DNA of 64,000 bases from Komagataeibacter sp. FNDCF1 (GCF_021295335.1 NZ_JAIWOT010000001.1:437001-501000), one strand, 5' to 3'; numbered from the stretch's first letter, positions 1 through 9,280 are shown. Program-made: numbers and translations. Notes: a model not told the origin generated them from the letters alone.

Positions 1-11
1 TGTATCCAGCC

Positions 12-923
12 ATGACCGAAGCTCCCGGCCGCGCGAGAGAGTTATGGGAAAGAAACCGCCTGCGCGAGGACGTTCTTGACGATATCGACGAAGAAATTGA
101 ACTGGAACTTGATGATAGCCGCCTGGGATCGGACAAGGACCATGGAACCCCGGATTCCCGTCGGTCCTATTTCCGTGAACTGCTGCGCCTGCAGGGTGAA
201 CTGGTCAAGCTGCAGGACTGGGTCAAGGATACCGGGCACCGGCTTGTCGTGATCTGCGAAGGACGGGATGCGGCGGGCAAGGGGGGTGTGATCAAACGCA
301 TTACCCAGCGGCTCAATCCACGGATATGCCGTGTCGCGGCCCTGCCTGCCCCCAATGACCGTGAGCGCACGCAGTGGTATTTCCAGCGCTATGTCAGCCA
401 TCTTCCCGCCGCGGGTGAAATCGTGCTGTTTGACCGTAGCTGGTACAACCGTGCCGGTGTGGAACGTGTCATGAATTTCTGCACGGATGAGGAATACGAG
501 GAATTCTTCCGCTCCGTCCCGGAATTCGAGCGTATGCTGGTGCGCAGCGGCGTACAGATCATAAAATACTGGTTCTCCATTTCCGATGACGAGCAGGAAA
601 TGCGTTTCCGCGCCCGTATGGAAGACCCGCTGAAGCAGTGGAAGCTCAGCCCGATGGATCTTGAAAGCCGCAGGCGGTGGGAATCCTATACGCTGGCCAA
701 GGAAATCATGCTGGATCGTTCCAATATCAGAGAGGCGCCATGGTGGATCGTTCCTGCCGATGACAAGAAGAAGGCGCGTCTCAACTGCATAAGCCATCTT
801 CTCTCGCAGGTACCGTATCAGGAAATACACAAGCCGGAAGTCAGGCTGCCCGATCGGGTGTTCAGCCCCGATTACCTGCGCCAGCCCGTGCCTGACAGCA
901 TGATCGTGCCCCAGGAATACTGA
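12..923 (+). CDS. ppk2: Polyphosphate kinase 2 (PPK2 family)
   Basis: 303 aa. PPK2 enzymes transfer phosphate between polyphosphate and nucleoside di- or monophosphates in the cytoplasm. The Walker A-like motif GRDAAGKGG lies at residues 84-92 and the Walker B/lid stretch FDRSWYNRAGVERVM at about 140-154, both hallmarks of the family. The length fits a one-domain PPK2. An acidic N-terminal extension (about residues 19-47) precedes the fold. A strong hairpin terminator follows, so the gene probably ends its transcript. Its promoter lies before the window. It sits next to pit and the pst operon, which points to phosphate storage. The direction of the reaction (GTP or ATP formation versus polyP synthesis) cannot be read from the sequence. 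Confidence 0.95.
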   Translation: MTEAPGRARELWERNRLREDVLDDIDEEIELELDDSRLGSDKDHGTPDSRRSYFRELLRLQGELVKLQDWVKDTGHRLVVICEGRDAAGKGGVIKRITQRLNPRICRVAALPAPNDRERTQWYFQRYVSHLPAAGEIVLFDRSWYNRAGVERVMNFCTDEEYEEFFRSVPEFERMLVRSGVQIIKYWFSISDDEQEMRFRARMEDPLKQWKLSPMDLESRRRWESYTLAKEIMLDRSNIREAPWWIVPADDKKKARLNCISHLLSQVPYQEIHKPEVRLPDRVFSPDYLRQPVPDSMIVPQEY

Positions 924-964
924 CGACCTTCCTGTCTGGAACCGGACGGGATACGGATATGATC

Positions 965-999
965 AACCGGGAGCGCGGTCCGTGCCCTCCCGGTTTTTT
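965..999 (+). terminator. Rho-independent terminator of ppk2
   Basis: A 9-bp stem AACCGGGAG/CTCCCGGTT with a 13-nt loop is followed by a run of T to position 999. It lies about 40 bp after the ppk2 stop. Confidence 0.85.
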
Positions 1000-1210
1000 A
1001 TGGGCCCGTGGCGTTCAGGCCGCTGCCGGACAACAGGCATTTCCAGATGCTGGCAATCAGGCTGGCGCAAAGCGGGCCTGATGGCATGACCGACATCTCC
1101 ATTTTTATGGAAATGAGTGCGGGATCATGGCGACTGTATCCAATTTTCTTGAATATCAGATTCCATGCAGCCTGTGCAGGATGTCCCGGTTACAGGGAAT
1201 GCAGATATGG

Positions 1211-1242
1211 AAAAGACCGGGAGGACATGGCCTCCTCCCGGT
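1211..1242 (-). terminator. Rho-independent terminator of the pit gene (minus strand)
   Basis: ACCGGGAGG/CCTCCCGGT (positions 1216-1224 and 1234-1242) form a 9-bp stem. Read on the minus strand it is followed by CTTTT. It lies 60 bp beyond the pit stop. The stem shares the core ACCGGGAG with the ppk2 terminator at 965-999. I see no gene between the two. Confidence 0.75.
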
Positions 1243-1302
1243 AATTATTGTATTAAATGCTATTTCAGCAAAAAATTATTCTGAAATGCGCTTTGATCAA
1301 CA

Positions 1303-2658
1303 TCAGATACTCAGGAGATAGAACAGGCCCGCGGCAAGGGTAATGGTAACCGGCAGGGTGCAGATCCATGCCAGGGCAATCTTGACCAGCATGCCCCGGT
1401 TGATGCCGGAACCGGAGCCCAGCATGGTTCCAGCAATGCCTGCGGTAATGATGTGCGTCGTGCTGACGGGCAGTCCGGTATAGCCGGCGGTGGCAATCAG
1501 GCCCGCGCCCACCAGTTCAGCCGATGCGCCCTGTGCGGGGGTGAGGTGGGTATTGCCAATCTTCTCGCCCAGCGTATGGACGATCCGCTTGTAGCCAATC
1601 ATGGTGCCGATCCCCAGGCACAGCGCGCTCAGCAGGCGTACCCACCATGGGGCATATTCCACCACGGGGCGGATCTGGTTGCTCAGGGTTTTGGCGGTCG
1701 CCCGGTCATGGGCCGAAGCGTCAGTGTTGGCGGCCACGGCCTTGAGACCCGCCACGACTTCATAGATGTCGGCACGCAGTGCGGAGGCGACAACCGTATC
1801 CGGGCTGGTTTGGGTCAGGCGGTTGACGGAGGCAATGGCTTCATCGCGCAGGCCGTCGTGATCATATTGGGTAATCAGCGGGGCGGCGATGGTCGCGTTC
1901 TGTGCGATATGGGTGATCTGGCCCGCGCTGTCAGGCGCCAGTGCAAACGTGGCGGGCAGGACACCGATGATGGTCAGCATGATCAGGCCAATGCTTTTCT
2001 GACCGTCATTGCTGCCGTGGGAGAAACTGACACCGGTGCAGGTCAGGACAAGCAGGCCGCGTACCCAGCCATGCGTGGGCCTGTCACCCTGTGGCGGCTG
2101 ATAGAGTTCCGGGTCCTTTACCAGATGTCTGACCACGAAATACAGGCCCCCCGCACCGATCAGCCCAAGCAGGGGCGAGATGGCAAGGGCGCGCAGGATC
2201 TTCCATATCTGTGACCAGTCGACACTGTTGCCCAGGCTGCGGGTATGCAGCAGCGCATCACCGATGGCGATGCCGATCAGCGCGCCGATCACGCAGTGCG
2301 AACTGGAATTGGGAATGCCAAACCACCAGGTGAACAGGTTCCATGCCAGTGCCGTGCCGAACAGGGCAATCAGCATGGGCACGGCCGGGTCGCCATTGGG
2401 GGGTGAGAGAACATCGGCCGGCAGCAGTTCAACCAGCCCGTAGGCCACGCTGATGCCGCCAAGGATCACCCCGACGAAATTCATCAATCCCGACCAGATC
2501 ACCGCCGTCCGGGGCTTGAGGGAATTGGTATAGATGACGGTGGCAACGGCATTGGCCGTATCATGAAAGCCGTTTACGAATTCGAATATGCATACAAGCG
2601 CAAAGCATATGACCAGCGCGATTATGGAAAACGTGGAATAAGGTGCGAAGTGGAGCAT
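1303..2658 (-). CDS. pit: Inorganic phosphate transporter, PiT family
   Basis: About 451 aa from the ATG at 2658; a GTG at 2670 would add four residues, and neither has a clear Shine-Dalgarno. PiT proteins are low-affinity phosphate (metal-phosphate) symporters of the inner membrane. Both duplicated PiT signatures are present: FVNGFHDTANAVATVIYTN near the N-terminus and LPVSTTHIITAGIAGTMLGSG near the C-terminus. A further NSSSHCVIGALIGIAIGDAL stretch is typical. About ten hydrophobic segments flank a central hydrophilic loop (about residues 250-330). It lies next to ppk2 and near pst, so low- and high-affinity phosphate uptake sit within 4 kb. It has its own terminator. Confidence 0.93.
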   Translation of the reverse strand: MLHFAPYSTFSIIALVICFALVCIFEFVNGFHDTANAVATVIYTNSLKPRTAVIWSGLMNFVGVILGGISVAYGLVELLPADVLSPPNGDPAVPMLIALFGTALAWNLFTWWFGIPNSSSHCVIGALIGIAIGDALLHTRSLGNSVDWSQIWKILRALAISPLLGLIGAGGLYFVVRHLVKDPELYQPPQGDRPTHGWVRGLLVLTCTGVSFSHGSNDGQKSIGLIMLTIIGVLPATFALAPDSAGQITHIAQNATIAAPLITQYDHDGLRDEAIASVNRLTQTSPDTVVASALRADIYEVVAGLKAVAANTDASAHDRATAKTLSNQIRPVVEYAPWWVRLLSALCLGIGTMIGYKRIVHTLGEKIGNTHLTPAQGASAELVGAGLIATAGYTGLPVSTTHIITAGIAGTMLGSGSGINRGMLVKIALAWICTLPVTITLAAGLFYLLSI

Positions 2659-2804
2659 GAAACAATACACCGATAAGTTATTGTTCTGCCCGTGGTAGAG
2701 TATTTTAAGTAAAAAAATAAGTTGTACTGATTATGTTTAATAGAATATTCACAATTTATAAAATGCGATCATGGCAGGGCGAAATAGGACGCCCGGGGCG
2801 CGCT

Positions 2805-3032
2805 TCAGGCGCGGCGCCGGGCGGTTTCCATTACACGCGGCGTTTTCTGTGGTCCCATGCGGAACCGTGCGCGCGCCCTGCTTACGGCAGCTTCGAATGT
2901 CGGCACGGTGTCGCCATCCATCTGGGTTACACGTTCGTGCATGGCGCGGAACCTGTAGGGTTCAAGCGGGCCATCGTGGAAAACGATGCCAACAAAGACA
3001 CCATCGACTTCTACGACACTGGATTCAAACAT
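2805..3032 (-). CDS. Small conserved-looking hypothetical protein
   Basis: 75 aa beginning MFESSVVEVDGVFVGIVFHD, with a basic C-terminus. I do not recognise a named family. It starts as a short beta-rich domain ending in an Arg/Ala-rich tail, a pattern of small uncharacterised alphaproteobacterial proteins. A weak AGGAAG-like ribosome site lies about 9 nt upstream on the minus strand. It is divergent from the pst operon, and the Pho-box-like site at 3136-3153 is oriented toward it. A competing plus-strand frame at 2733-3059 is less convincing. The call is moderate because the evidence is only coding appearance and position. Confidence 0.5.
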   Translation of the reverse strand: MFESSVVEVDGVFVGIVFHDGPLEPYRFRAMHERVTQMDGDTVPTFEAAVSRARARFRMGPQKTPRVMETARRRA

Positions 3033-3135
3033 GAGGCTGCTTCCTGCCTGTTTTCATAAGGAGACAGACCGGTCAGGCCGCTCCCGATGCAGGTTGCTAT
3101 GCCGCAGCCGCCAACAGTCATGCAACAGAAAACAG

Positions 3136-3153
3136 ATGAACTTTATATGACAG
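3136..3153 (-). promoter_or_regulatory. Candidate Pho box upstream of pstC
   Basis: On the minus strand the 18-mer reads CTGTCATATAAAGTTCAT. The first half-site matches the Pho box unit CTGTCAT exactly, the 4-nt AT spacer fits, and the second half keeps TTCAT of CTGTCAT. It lies about 125 bp before pstC and about 105 bp before the divergent small gene. PhoB control is inferred; no phoB gene is in the window. Confidence 0.45.
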
Positions 3154-3278
3154 GGAAAGAACAGATGGCATCATGCCCGGCGTCATAAAAACTTAACATA
3201 AAATACCACAAGTAATGATTGCCACCGCCCGGTCATGCGGCCTAATCCTGCGGCTGTGTCATACATGTCAGGAACTGC

Positions 3279-4256
3279 ATGATGGAATGTCCATCCCCCA
3301 TCACGGCCCACGGCAGGTCCGTATCGGACAGGAATGCACACGCCCGGTCCGGCGATATCCTTTTTGGCATGATCGCACGCCTGGCCGGGTGGTTCATCCT
3401 GCTCATCATGGCCGGTATCATCCTTGTGCTCGTATGGGGCGGACGTCAGGCCTTTCTTGCATTCGGGCCGGGCTTCATGACCAGTACGGCGTGGAATCCC
3501 ATTTCACATCATTTTGGTGCCGCGACATCCATCTTCGGCACGCTGGTCACGACGGGGCTTGCCCTTCTCTTCGCCATACCGTTTGCCTTTGGCGTTGCCT
3601 TCTGGCTGGTGGAAATGGCACCCCTCGCCCTTGCACGGTTCATCGAAACCGCGGTCCAGCTTCTGGCGGCGGTGCCATCAATCATCTTTGGCATGTGGGG
3701 ATTTTTCATCGTGGTGCCCTTCATGGCGCATTACGTGGAACCGCTGGCCACGCATTACCTGGGACATGTGCCGGGTCTCGGCCTGCTGTTCCGTGGCGCG
3801 CCCTATGGCACCGGGCTGCTGACGGGGGGCATCATCCTTGCGATCATGGTCACGCCGTTCATCTGTTCGGTCATGACGGACGTGTTTGTTTCCATCCCCG
3901 CCGTGCTGAAGGAAAGTGCCTTCGGCCTTGGCGCCACGCGGTGGGAGGTCATGCGCCAGGTGGTGCTGCCGTGGTCACGCCAGGCGGTCATGGGCGGCAT
4001 CATGCTGGGAACGGGCCGTGCGCTGGGCGAGACCATGGCCGTAACCTTCGTCATCGGTAACAGCAATCACCTTGGCTGGTCGCTTTTTGCACCGGGCAAC
4101 ACCATTGCCTCGCTGATCGCACTGGAATTTCCCGAAAGTGCTGCCGGCAGCCTCAAGCTGTCCGCCCTGCTCGCGCTGGGGGCGATCCTGATGGTCATCT
4201 CCTTCATCACCCTGGCCTGTTCGCGCATTTTCCTCCAGCGCGGCAAGATGAATTAA
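3279..4256 (+). CDS. pstC: Phosphate ABC transporter permease PstC
   Basis: 325 aa. It is one of the two membrane subunits of the high-affinity PstSCAB phosphate importer. Six or so hydrophobic segments are visible. The cytoplasmic EAA-type loop reads LGATRWEVMRQVVLPWSR at about residues 214-231, followed by GRALGETMAVTFVIGN, which is diagnostic of PstC/PstA. Start ATG 3279 (or the adjacent ATG at 3282) follows AGGAA at good spacing. pstA follows after 12 nt. No pstS precedes it: the 5' neighbour on this strand is about 250 bp of non-coding DNA, so the phosphate-binding protein must be encoded elsewhere. Residues 1-30 are a polar extension before the first membrane segment. Confidence 0.95.
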   Translation: MMECPSPITAHGRSVSDRNAHARSGDILFGMIARLAGWFILLIMAGIILVLVWGGRQAFLAFGPGFMTSTAWNPISHHFGAATSIFGTLVTTGLALLFAIPFAFGVAFWLVEMAPLALARFIETAVQLLAAVPSIIFGMWGFFIVVPFMAHYVEPLATHYLGHVPGLGLLFRGAPYGTGLLTGGIILAIMVTPFICSVMTDVFVSIPAVLKESAFGLGATRWEVMRQVVLPWSRQAVMGGIMLGTGRALGETMAVTFVIGNSNHLGWSLFAPGNTIASLIALEFPESAAGSLKLSALLALGAILMVISFITLACSRIFLQRGKMN

Positions 4257-4268
4257 GGAAATACGCCC

Positions 4269-5165
4269 ATGTCGGCCCAGAAATCACCGCCGGGCATTGC
4301 CGGCGGGTGGCAGCGTGGTGGCGCCCAGGCGGTGCGGCGCAGGCTGGTGGAACGGTCTGTCAGTGTCCTGTGCAACGTTGCAACGGCCATTGTCCTGTTC
4401 CTGCTCTTTTCCATTCTGTGGACGCTGGTCACGCGCGGTGCGGCAGGGCTGTCGCTTGCCACCTTCGTGCACAGCACCCGTGCGCCGGGCAGCGGGGGCG
4501 GGCTGGCCAACGCCATTATCGGCAGTTGCGAACAGACCGGTCTTGCTGCCCTGATCGGCACGCCGGTCGGCATGATGACGGGCATTTACCTGTCCGAATT
4601 CGGGCAGGACGGGCGTATCGTCCAGCTTGTCCGTTTTGTGTCGGACATGCTGCTGTCCGTGCCCTCCATTCTGGTTGGCCTGTTCATTTACCTGATCGTG
4701 GTGGAACCGGCGGGGCACTTTTCAGGCATGGCGGGCACACTGTCGCTGGCGGTACTGTTCATACCCATCGTGGTGCGCACGACAGAGGACATGCTGCGGC
4801 TCGTACCCCGCGCCATGCGTGAGGCCGCCTATGCGCTGGGCGCACCGGGGTGGCGCGTGATCCTGAGCGTATGCCTGCGTGCGGCGCGGGGCGGGATCAT
4901 GACCGGCATCCTGCTGGCGCTTGCACGTATTTCGGGTGAGACGGCGCCACTGCTTTTTACATCGCTGGGCAACCTGAACTGGTCCACCAGCCTCAATGCC
5001 CCCATGGCAAGCCTGCCGGTCACGATCTACCAGTACGCCGGTTCGGCCTATGATGACTGGGTGCAGATGGCGTGGACGGGCGCCCTTCTCATTACCGTTG
5101 CGGTTCTTGCAACAAACATCCTGGCCCGCTGGTGGCTTACGCGTAACGGATCTGCACAACAATGA
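4269..5165 (+). CDS. pstA: Phosphate ABC transporter permease PstA
   Basis: 298 aa, the second membrane subunit of the Pst importer. The EAA loop region reads [20 protein letters not shown] (about residues 190-209), then [18 protein letters not shown], typical of PstA. About six membrane segments. AAGGAA lies 9 nt before the ATG. Its stop overlaps the pstB start (ATGA at 5162-5165), which indicates translational coupling. Confidence 0.95.
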   Translation: MSAQKSPPGIAGGWQRGGAQAVRRRLVERSVSVLCNVATAIVLFLLFSILWTLVTRGAAGLSLATFVHSTRAPGSGGGLANAIIGSCEQTGLAALIGTPVGMMTGIYLSEFGQDGRIVQLVRFVSDMLLSVPSILVGLFIYLIVVEPAGHFSGMAGTLSLAVLFIPIVVRTTEDMLRLVPRAMREAAYALGAPGWRVILSVCLRAARGGIMTGILLALARISGETAPLLFTSLGNLNWSTSLNAPMASLPVTIYQYAGSAYDDWVQMAWTGALLITVAVLATNILARWWLTRNGSAQQ

Positions 5166-5959
5166 ACAAGACCATCATGGATAATGCTACGGGCCAGAAC
5201 ACGGCAGTACCGGCGCTGGCCATACGTGATCTTGATTTCTGGTATGGTAGCAATCATGCCCTGAAATCCATCTCGCTTGACTTCCCGACCCGTCAGGTCA
5301 CGGGCATGATCGGACCTTCGGGGTGCGGCAAGTCGACGCTGCTGCGCTGCCTCAACCGGATGTACGACCTTTATCCCGGTCAGCGCGCGACGGGGGAGGT
5401 GCTGTTCGACGGGCGCAATATCCTTGCACCCACGCTGGATGTGAACGTGCTGCGCTCACGCATCGGCATGGTGTTCCAGAAGCCGACGCCGTTCCCCATG
5501 TCCATCTATGACAACATCGCCTTTGGCGTACGCCTGCACGAACGCCTGTCCCGCACGGACATGGACCAGCGCGTGGAGAGCGTGCTGCGGCGCGTGGCCC
5601 TGTGGCCGGAAGTCAAGGACCGGCTTGCCACCTCTGCCGCCGCCCTGTCGGGTGGCCAGCAGCAGCGCCTGTGCATTGCCCGCACCATCGCGACCCGGCC
5701 CGAGGTCATCCTGCTGGACGAGCCGACCAGCGCGCTGGACCCGATTTCCACCGCCCGGATCGAGGAACTGCTGGATGAACTGAAGCAGGAATTCTCGATT
5801 GCGATCGTGACCCATAACCTGCAGCAGGCGGCCCGCTGCGCGGACCGTGTCGCGTTTTTCTACATGGGCGAACTGGTTGAGGTCGATACGGCTGACAAGA
5901 TGTTCACGGCACCCCATGCCAAGCGTACACAGGATTACATTACCGGCCGCTTCGGCTGA
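5162..5959 (+). CDS. pstB: Phosphate ABC transporter ATP-binding protein PstB
   Basis: 265 aa, the cytoplasmic ATPase of the Pst importer. Walker [10 protein letters not shown] is at residues 51-59, the ABC signature LSGGQQQRL at about 161-169, and Walker [14 protein letters not shown] just after. The pattern [10 protein letters not shown] behind Walker A is characteristic of PstB. It overlaps pstA by 4 nt, and phoU follows after 11 nt. Confidence 0.96.
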   Translation: MNKTIMDNATGQNTAVPALAIRDLDFWYGSNHALKSISLDFPTRQVTGMIGPSGCGKSTLLRCLNRMYDLYPGQRATGEVLFDGRNILAPTLDVNVLRSRIGMVFQKPTPFPMSIYDNIAFGVRLHERLSRTDMDQRVESVLRRVALWPEVKDRLATSAAALSGGQQQRLCIARTIATRPEVILLDEPTSALDPISTARIEELLDELKQEFSIAIVTHNLQQAARCADRVAFFYMGELVEVDTADKMFTAPHAKRTQDYITGRFG

Positions 5960-5970
5960 GTGCGAAAGTC

Positions 5971-6672
5971 ATGACAATGCCCCATGAATCGGTACATACG
6001 GTCCAGAGTTACGAGCAGGAACTCGAGCAACTGCGTTCGTTCATCAACAGGATGGGGGGGGCTGTCGAGCGCCAGGTCGCGCAGGCCATCACCGCCGTGG
6101 TCGAGCATGACGAGGTGGCAGCGCGTGATGCCCCGGAGATGGACCTGTATGTTGACGAACTGGAACGCGAGACAGAGGCGCTGGTCATCCGCCTGCTGGC
6201 GCTGCGCGCACCCATGGCGGGGGACCTGCGCGAAGTTGTGGTGGCGCTGAAAATATCGGGTGACCTGGAACGCATTGGTGACTGCGCAGCCAGTATCGCC
6301 CGCCGCGCCATGCGCAACGAACTGCTGTCGTGCCCCATTTCCCTGACCGGCCTGCGCAGCATGGGCCGGCTGGTGCAGGAAAACCTGCGCCGCACGATTG
6401 ATGCCATGGACCAGCGCGACCCGGAACTGGCGCGCACTGTCTGGCATTCCGATACGGCGGTCGATGAACTGTATGTCTCCATGTTCCGCGAACTGGTGAC
6501 ATACATGATGGAGGACCCCCGCAACATCGGCCCGTGCACCCATCTGCTGTTCATTGCCAAGAACCTTGAGCGGATCGGTGATCACGCCACCAATATTTCA
6601 GAACGGGTATATTATGCCGTTACCGGCAATACGCTGCCTATCGTAAGGCCGCGTGGCGGCACGTTTGATTGA
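5971..6672 (+). CDS. phoU: Phosphate signalling protein PhoU
   Basis: 233 aa with two PhoU three-helix repeats. Each carries the metal-cluster pattern: VVALKISGDLERIGDCAASI in the first and LLFIAKNLERIGDHATNISE in the second. PhoU links Pst transport status to the PhoR-PhoB system and restrains phosphate uptake. It is the last gene of pstCAB-phoU, as usual. A possible terminator and a separate strong hairpin lie downstream. No phoB or phoR is visible in the window. Confidence 0.95.
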   Translation: MTMPHESVHTVQSYEQELEQLRSFINRMGGAVERQVAQAITAVVEHDEVAARDAPEMDLYVDELERETEALVIRLLALRAPMAGDLREVVVALKISGDLERIGDCAASIARRAMRNELLSCPISLTGLRSMGRLVQENLRRTIDAMDQRDPELARTVWHSDTAVDELYVSMFRELVTYMMEDPRNIGPCTHLLFIAKNLERIGDHATNISERVYYAVTGNTLPIVRPRGGTFD

Positions 6673-6749
6673 CGGGCACCGCTTCCGGGGGTGTCCTGGA
6701 TACCGGGATTTCAGGATTTTTTCCTCCTGCTGATTGATGCAGGGTGCGA

Positions 6750-6783
6750 CAGGGGCATGCCGTAACCGCGCGGCATGCCCCTG
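6750..6783. repeat. Perfect 13-bp inverted repeat downstream of phoU
   Basis: CAGGGGCATGCCG (6750-6762) and CGGCATGCCCCTG (6771-6783) are exact reverse complements with an 8-nt loop. No T-run follows on either strand, so it is not a standard intrinsic terminator. It could protect the 3' end of the pst-phoU mRNA. Confidence 0.6.
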
Positions 6784-6792
6784 CGTGCGTGA

Positions 6793-6820
6793 CAGCAGTT
6801 CCGGCGTGCTGCCTTTTTTT
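6793..6820 (+). terminator. Possible terminator after phoU
   Basis: A short CAGCA/TGCTG stem is followed by CC and seven T (6814-6820). The stem is weak, but the T-run and the position, about 120 bp after phoU, fit. The rest of 6673-7010 holds no gene that I can support. Confidence 0.4.
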
Positions 6821-7010
6821 GAAAAAAGTATCAGCCGGACGGCTTGCATGACGTGCGGCATGTCCTGTCGCAGACCTTGTGGAACGGTCCCTGAAAGACA
6901 GGGCAGGGCGCATGATCCGGCCAGTTATATTATTGACTGGCGGGCGATGGCCATTGTCCCGCAGGTGTTGTTACAATGCGCGGCAACCTGTTTTCTGTCC
7001 GGATACCATC

Positions 7011-8432
7011 ATGAACGAATGCGCGCCTTCTCCTGCCGCCCGCCTGTCTGCGGCCCTTGCCGAAATCCGTGCGGGCGGGTTGACGGCACAACTCAGCACC
7101 GCCCCGTCCGTACTGGAAACCCACAGTCATGGGGAAGCCATGGAAACCGCCTGCCTGCCCGGGGCCGTGGTTCTTGCGGAAAGCACGGAGCATGTTGCAG
7201 CCGTCATGCGCGCCTGCCATGCAAACCGGGTGCCGGTGGTGGCCTTTGGTGCCGGCACATCGGTGGAAGGCCATGTAACGCCCCCCGAACATGCCATAAG
7301 TCTTGATCTGTCGGGCATGACCGCCATTGTGGAAATCAATGCGGAGGACCTGGACTGCCGCGTGCAGGCAGGGCTGACCCGGCAGGCGCTCAATACCAGG
7401 ATACGGGACACGGGCCTGTTCTTTCCGGTTGATCCGGGCGGCGAGGCGACGCTGGGCGGTATGTGCGCGACCCGTGCTTCCGGCACCGCTGCCGTGCGCT
7501 ATGGCACGATGAAGGAGAATGTGCTGGGGCTGACGGTGGTGCTGGCAACGGGGGAGATCATCCGCACGGGCGGACGGGTGCGCAAGTCCTCCACCGGATA
7601 TGACCTGACATCGCTGTTCGTCGGGTCCGAAGGCACGCTGGGCATCATAACCGAGGTACAGCTGCGCCTGCATGGCCGGCCCGAGAGCATTTCCGCCGCC
7701 ATATGCCAGTTTGCCGATCTGGATGACGCGATACGGACCGCGATCGAGATCATCCAGTGCGGCATTCCCATAAGCCGCGTGGAACTGCTGGACAGCGTGC
7801 AGATGGCGGCGTCCATCCGGTATTCCGGGCTTGAGGGTTATGAACCGCTGACTACCCTGTTCTTTGAGTTCGCGGGCGCCCCGGCGGCGGTGCACGAGCA
7901 GGTTGTGGCGACAGAGGCAATCGCCCTGTCCAACAATGGCAAAGGGTTTGCCTGGGCGGATACGGCGGAAGAGCGCACGCGGCTGTGGAAGGCCCGGCAT
8001 GATGCCTTCTGGGCAGCAAAGGCCATTGAACCCGGTGCGCGCGTGATCTCGACGGACTGCATCGTGCCCATTTCCCGGCTGGGGGAACTGATTGCGGGCG
8101 TGCGGGACGATATTGCGGCCTCTGGCCTGCGCGCGCCGCTGCTGGGGCATGTGGGGGACGGGAATTTCCACGCGCTGATCAGCACCGAAAATACCGAACA
8201 GGGGCGCGCGCGTGCATGGGCGCTGGACCGCCAGATCGTGGCGCGCGCGCTGGCGCTGGGCGGTTCATGCAGCGGGGAGCATGGCGTGGGCATGGGCAAG
8301 CTGGAATTTCTGGAAACCGAACATGGCGAAGGCACGCTGGCCGTCATGCGCGCGCTGAAAAGGACCATGGACCCGTGCAATATCCTCAATCCCGGCAAAC
8401 TGCTGCCTCCCGACCGCATCTATCAGGGCTGA
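7011..8432 (+). CDS. FAD-linked dehydrogenase, D-lactate/glycolate oxidase (GlcD/DLD) family
   Basis: 473 aa from the ATG at 7011; an upstream GTG at 6879 would add an unlikely 44-residue leader. The N-terminal FAD_binding_4 (PCMH) domain shows FGAGTSVEGHV and VDPGGEATLGGMCATRASGT. The C-terminal FAD-oxidase domain shows GHVGDGNFHALI and GGSCSGEHGVGMGK, the substrate and flavin region of D-lactate dehydrogenase (cytochrome) and GlcD. The enzyme should oxidise a D-2-hydroxyacid such as D-lactate and pass electrons to the respiratory chain. No signal peptide is seen, so the cytoplasmic membrane face is likely. A second copy lies at 10892-12283. The exact substrate is not determinable. Confidence 0.88.
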   Translation: MNECAPSPAARLSAALAEIRAGGLTAQLSTAPSVLETHSHGEAMETACLPGAVVLAESTEHVAAVMRACHANRVPVVAFGAGTSVEGHVTPPEHAISLDLSGMTAIVEINAEDLDCRVQAGLTRQALNTRIRDTGLFFPVDPGGEATLGGMCATRASGTAAVRYGTMKENVLGLTVVLATGEIIRTGGRVRKSSTGYDLTSLFVGSEGTLGIITEVQLRLHGRPESISAAICQFADLDDAIRTAIEIIQCGIPISRVELLDSVQMAASIRYSGLEGYEPLTTLFFEFAGAPAAVHEQVVATEAIALSNNGKGFAWADTAEERTRLWKARHDAFWAAKAIEPGARVISTDCIVPISRLGELIAGVRDDIAASGLRAPLLGHVGDGNFHALISTENTEQGRARAWALDRQIVARALALGGSCSGEHGVGMGKLEFLETEHGEGTLAVMRALKRTMDPCNILNPGKLLPPDRIYQG

Positions 8433-8665
8433 ACGCGCCCCGCCGGGGCGGGTGCGCCGGGCGGGTCCATGTCCGCGCCCCACAGCCTGGCATGCCGTAC
8501 CACAATGGCGCCGCGCTCCGGCGCAGACCGGTCGCGCGCCCGATGGCAGGCCCGTGGCGCATCCATGCTCCGGTGGCTGGTTCCAGCAGGCCGATCCGGC
8601 CTTGGCGCGGGGCGTGATTGCGTTATCGTGTGCGCTTTCGTTGCCCCGGCAGAACAGGAATCGCC

Positions 8666-9280
8666 ATGACAGAAGCCCCCCAACGCCAGTCCGACACGCC
8701 GGTCGAGCGGCTTATACTTGATCGCTGGTCCCCGCGCGCCTTCATGCCCGCCCCCATTGCCCGGGAGGAACTGCTGGCGTTCCTTGATGCGGGAAGGTGG
8801 GCGCCTTCGGCCTATAATGCCCAGCCGTGGCGCTTCATCCATGCCCGGCGCGGCACGGCGGACTGGGAGCGATTCCTGTCATGGCTGATTCCCTTCAACC
8901 ATGGCTGGGCGCAGAATGCCTCGGCCATCGTGTATGTCGCATCCCATACCGTAACCGGTAGCGAGAAGGCCGAGCCGGTGCCGGCTCCAACCCATGCATT
9001 CGATGCTGGCGCCGCTGCCGTTCTGGTACAGTTACAACTGAGCAAGGCGGGCTGGGCGGCCCATCCCGTCAGCGGCTTTGATCATGATCTGGCGCGCGCA
9101 GGCCTGGAACTGCCCGAGGATTATGCCTTGCATGCCGCCATCATCATCGGTCGGCAGGGGGGTGTGGAAAGCCTGCCGGAATACCTGCGCGGGCGGGAAG
9201 TCCCCTCCACGCGCAGGCCGCTGGCGGAAGTGGCGTTCGAAGGCAGGTTTCCCGCCAACCCGGACGCGGACGTGACCTAG
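8666..9280 (+). CDS. Nitroreductase family protein
   Basis: 204 aa from the ATG at 8666, preceded by ACAGGA. It belongs to the FMN-dependent nitroreductase superfamily, which reduces quinones, nitro compounds or flavins with NAD(P)H. The FMN phosphate-binding RWSPRAFMP near residue 20 and the GRWAPSAYNAQPWRFIHA stretch at about 48-65 are the family signature. The C-terminal half has the dimer-core pattern HAAIIIGRQGG. Its stop overlaps the convergent stop of the next gene within CTAG (9277-9280), so no intrinsic terminator separates the two transcripts. Confidence 0.88.
   Translation: MTEAPQRQSDTPVERLILDRWSPRAFMPAPIAREELLAFLDAGRWAPSAYNAQPWRFIHARRGTADWERFLSWLIPFNHGWAQNASAIVYVASHTVTGSEKAEPVPAPTHAFDAGAAAVLVQLQLSKAGWAAHPVSGFDHDLARAGLELPEDYALHAAIIIGRQGGVESLPEYLRGREVPSTRRPLAEVAFEGRFPANPDADVT

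Noticed and set aside
1008-1321. Short plus-strand frames between ppk2 and pit
   Set aside because: They lie between two terminators, run through the second one, and have no family pattern.
2733-3059. Plus-strand frame of 108 codons opposite the small gene at 2805-3032
   Set aside because: Composition looks unlike a protein and it lacks a ribosome site; the minus-strand frame reads better as a small globular domain.
6813-6829. CTTTTTTTGAAAAAAG palindrome after phoU as a dispersed repeat element
   Set aside because: Only one clear copy in the window, and its T-run is better explained as part of a terminator.
6930-8171. Minus-strand open frame opposite the first FAD dehydrogenase
   Set aside because: No recognisable protein pattern; the plus-strand gene is certain.
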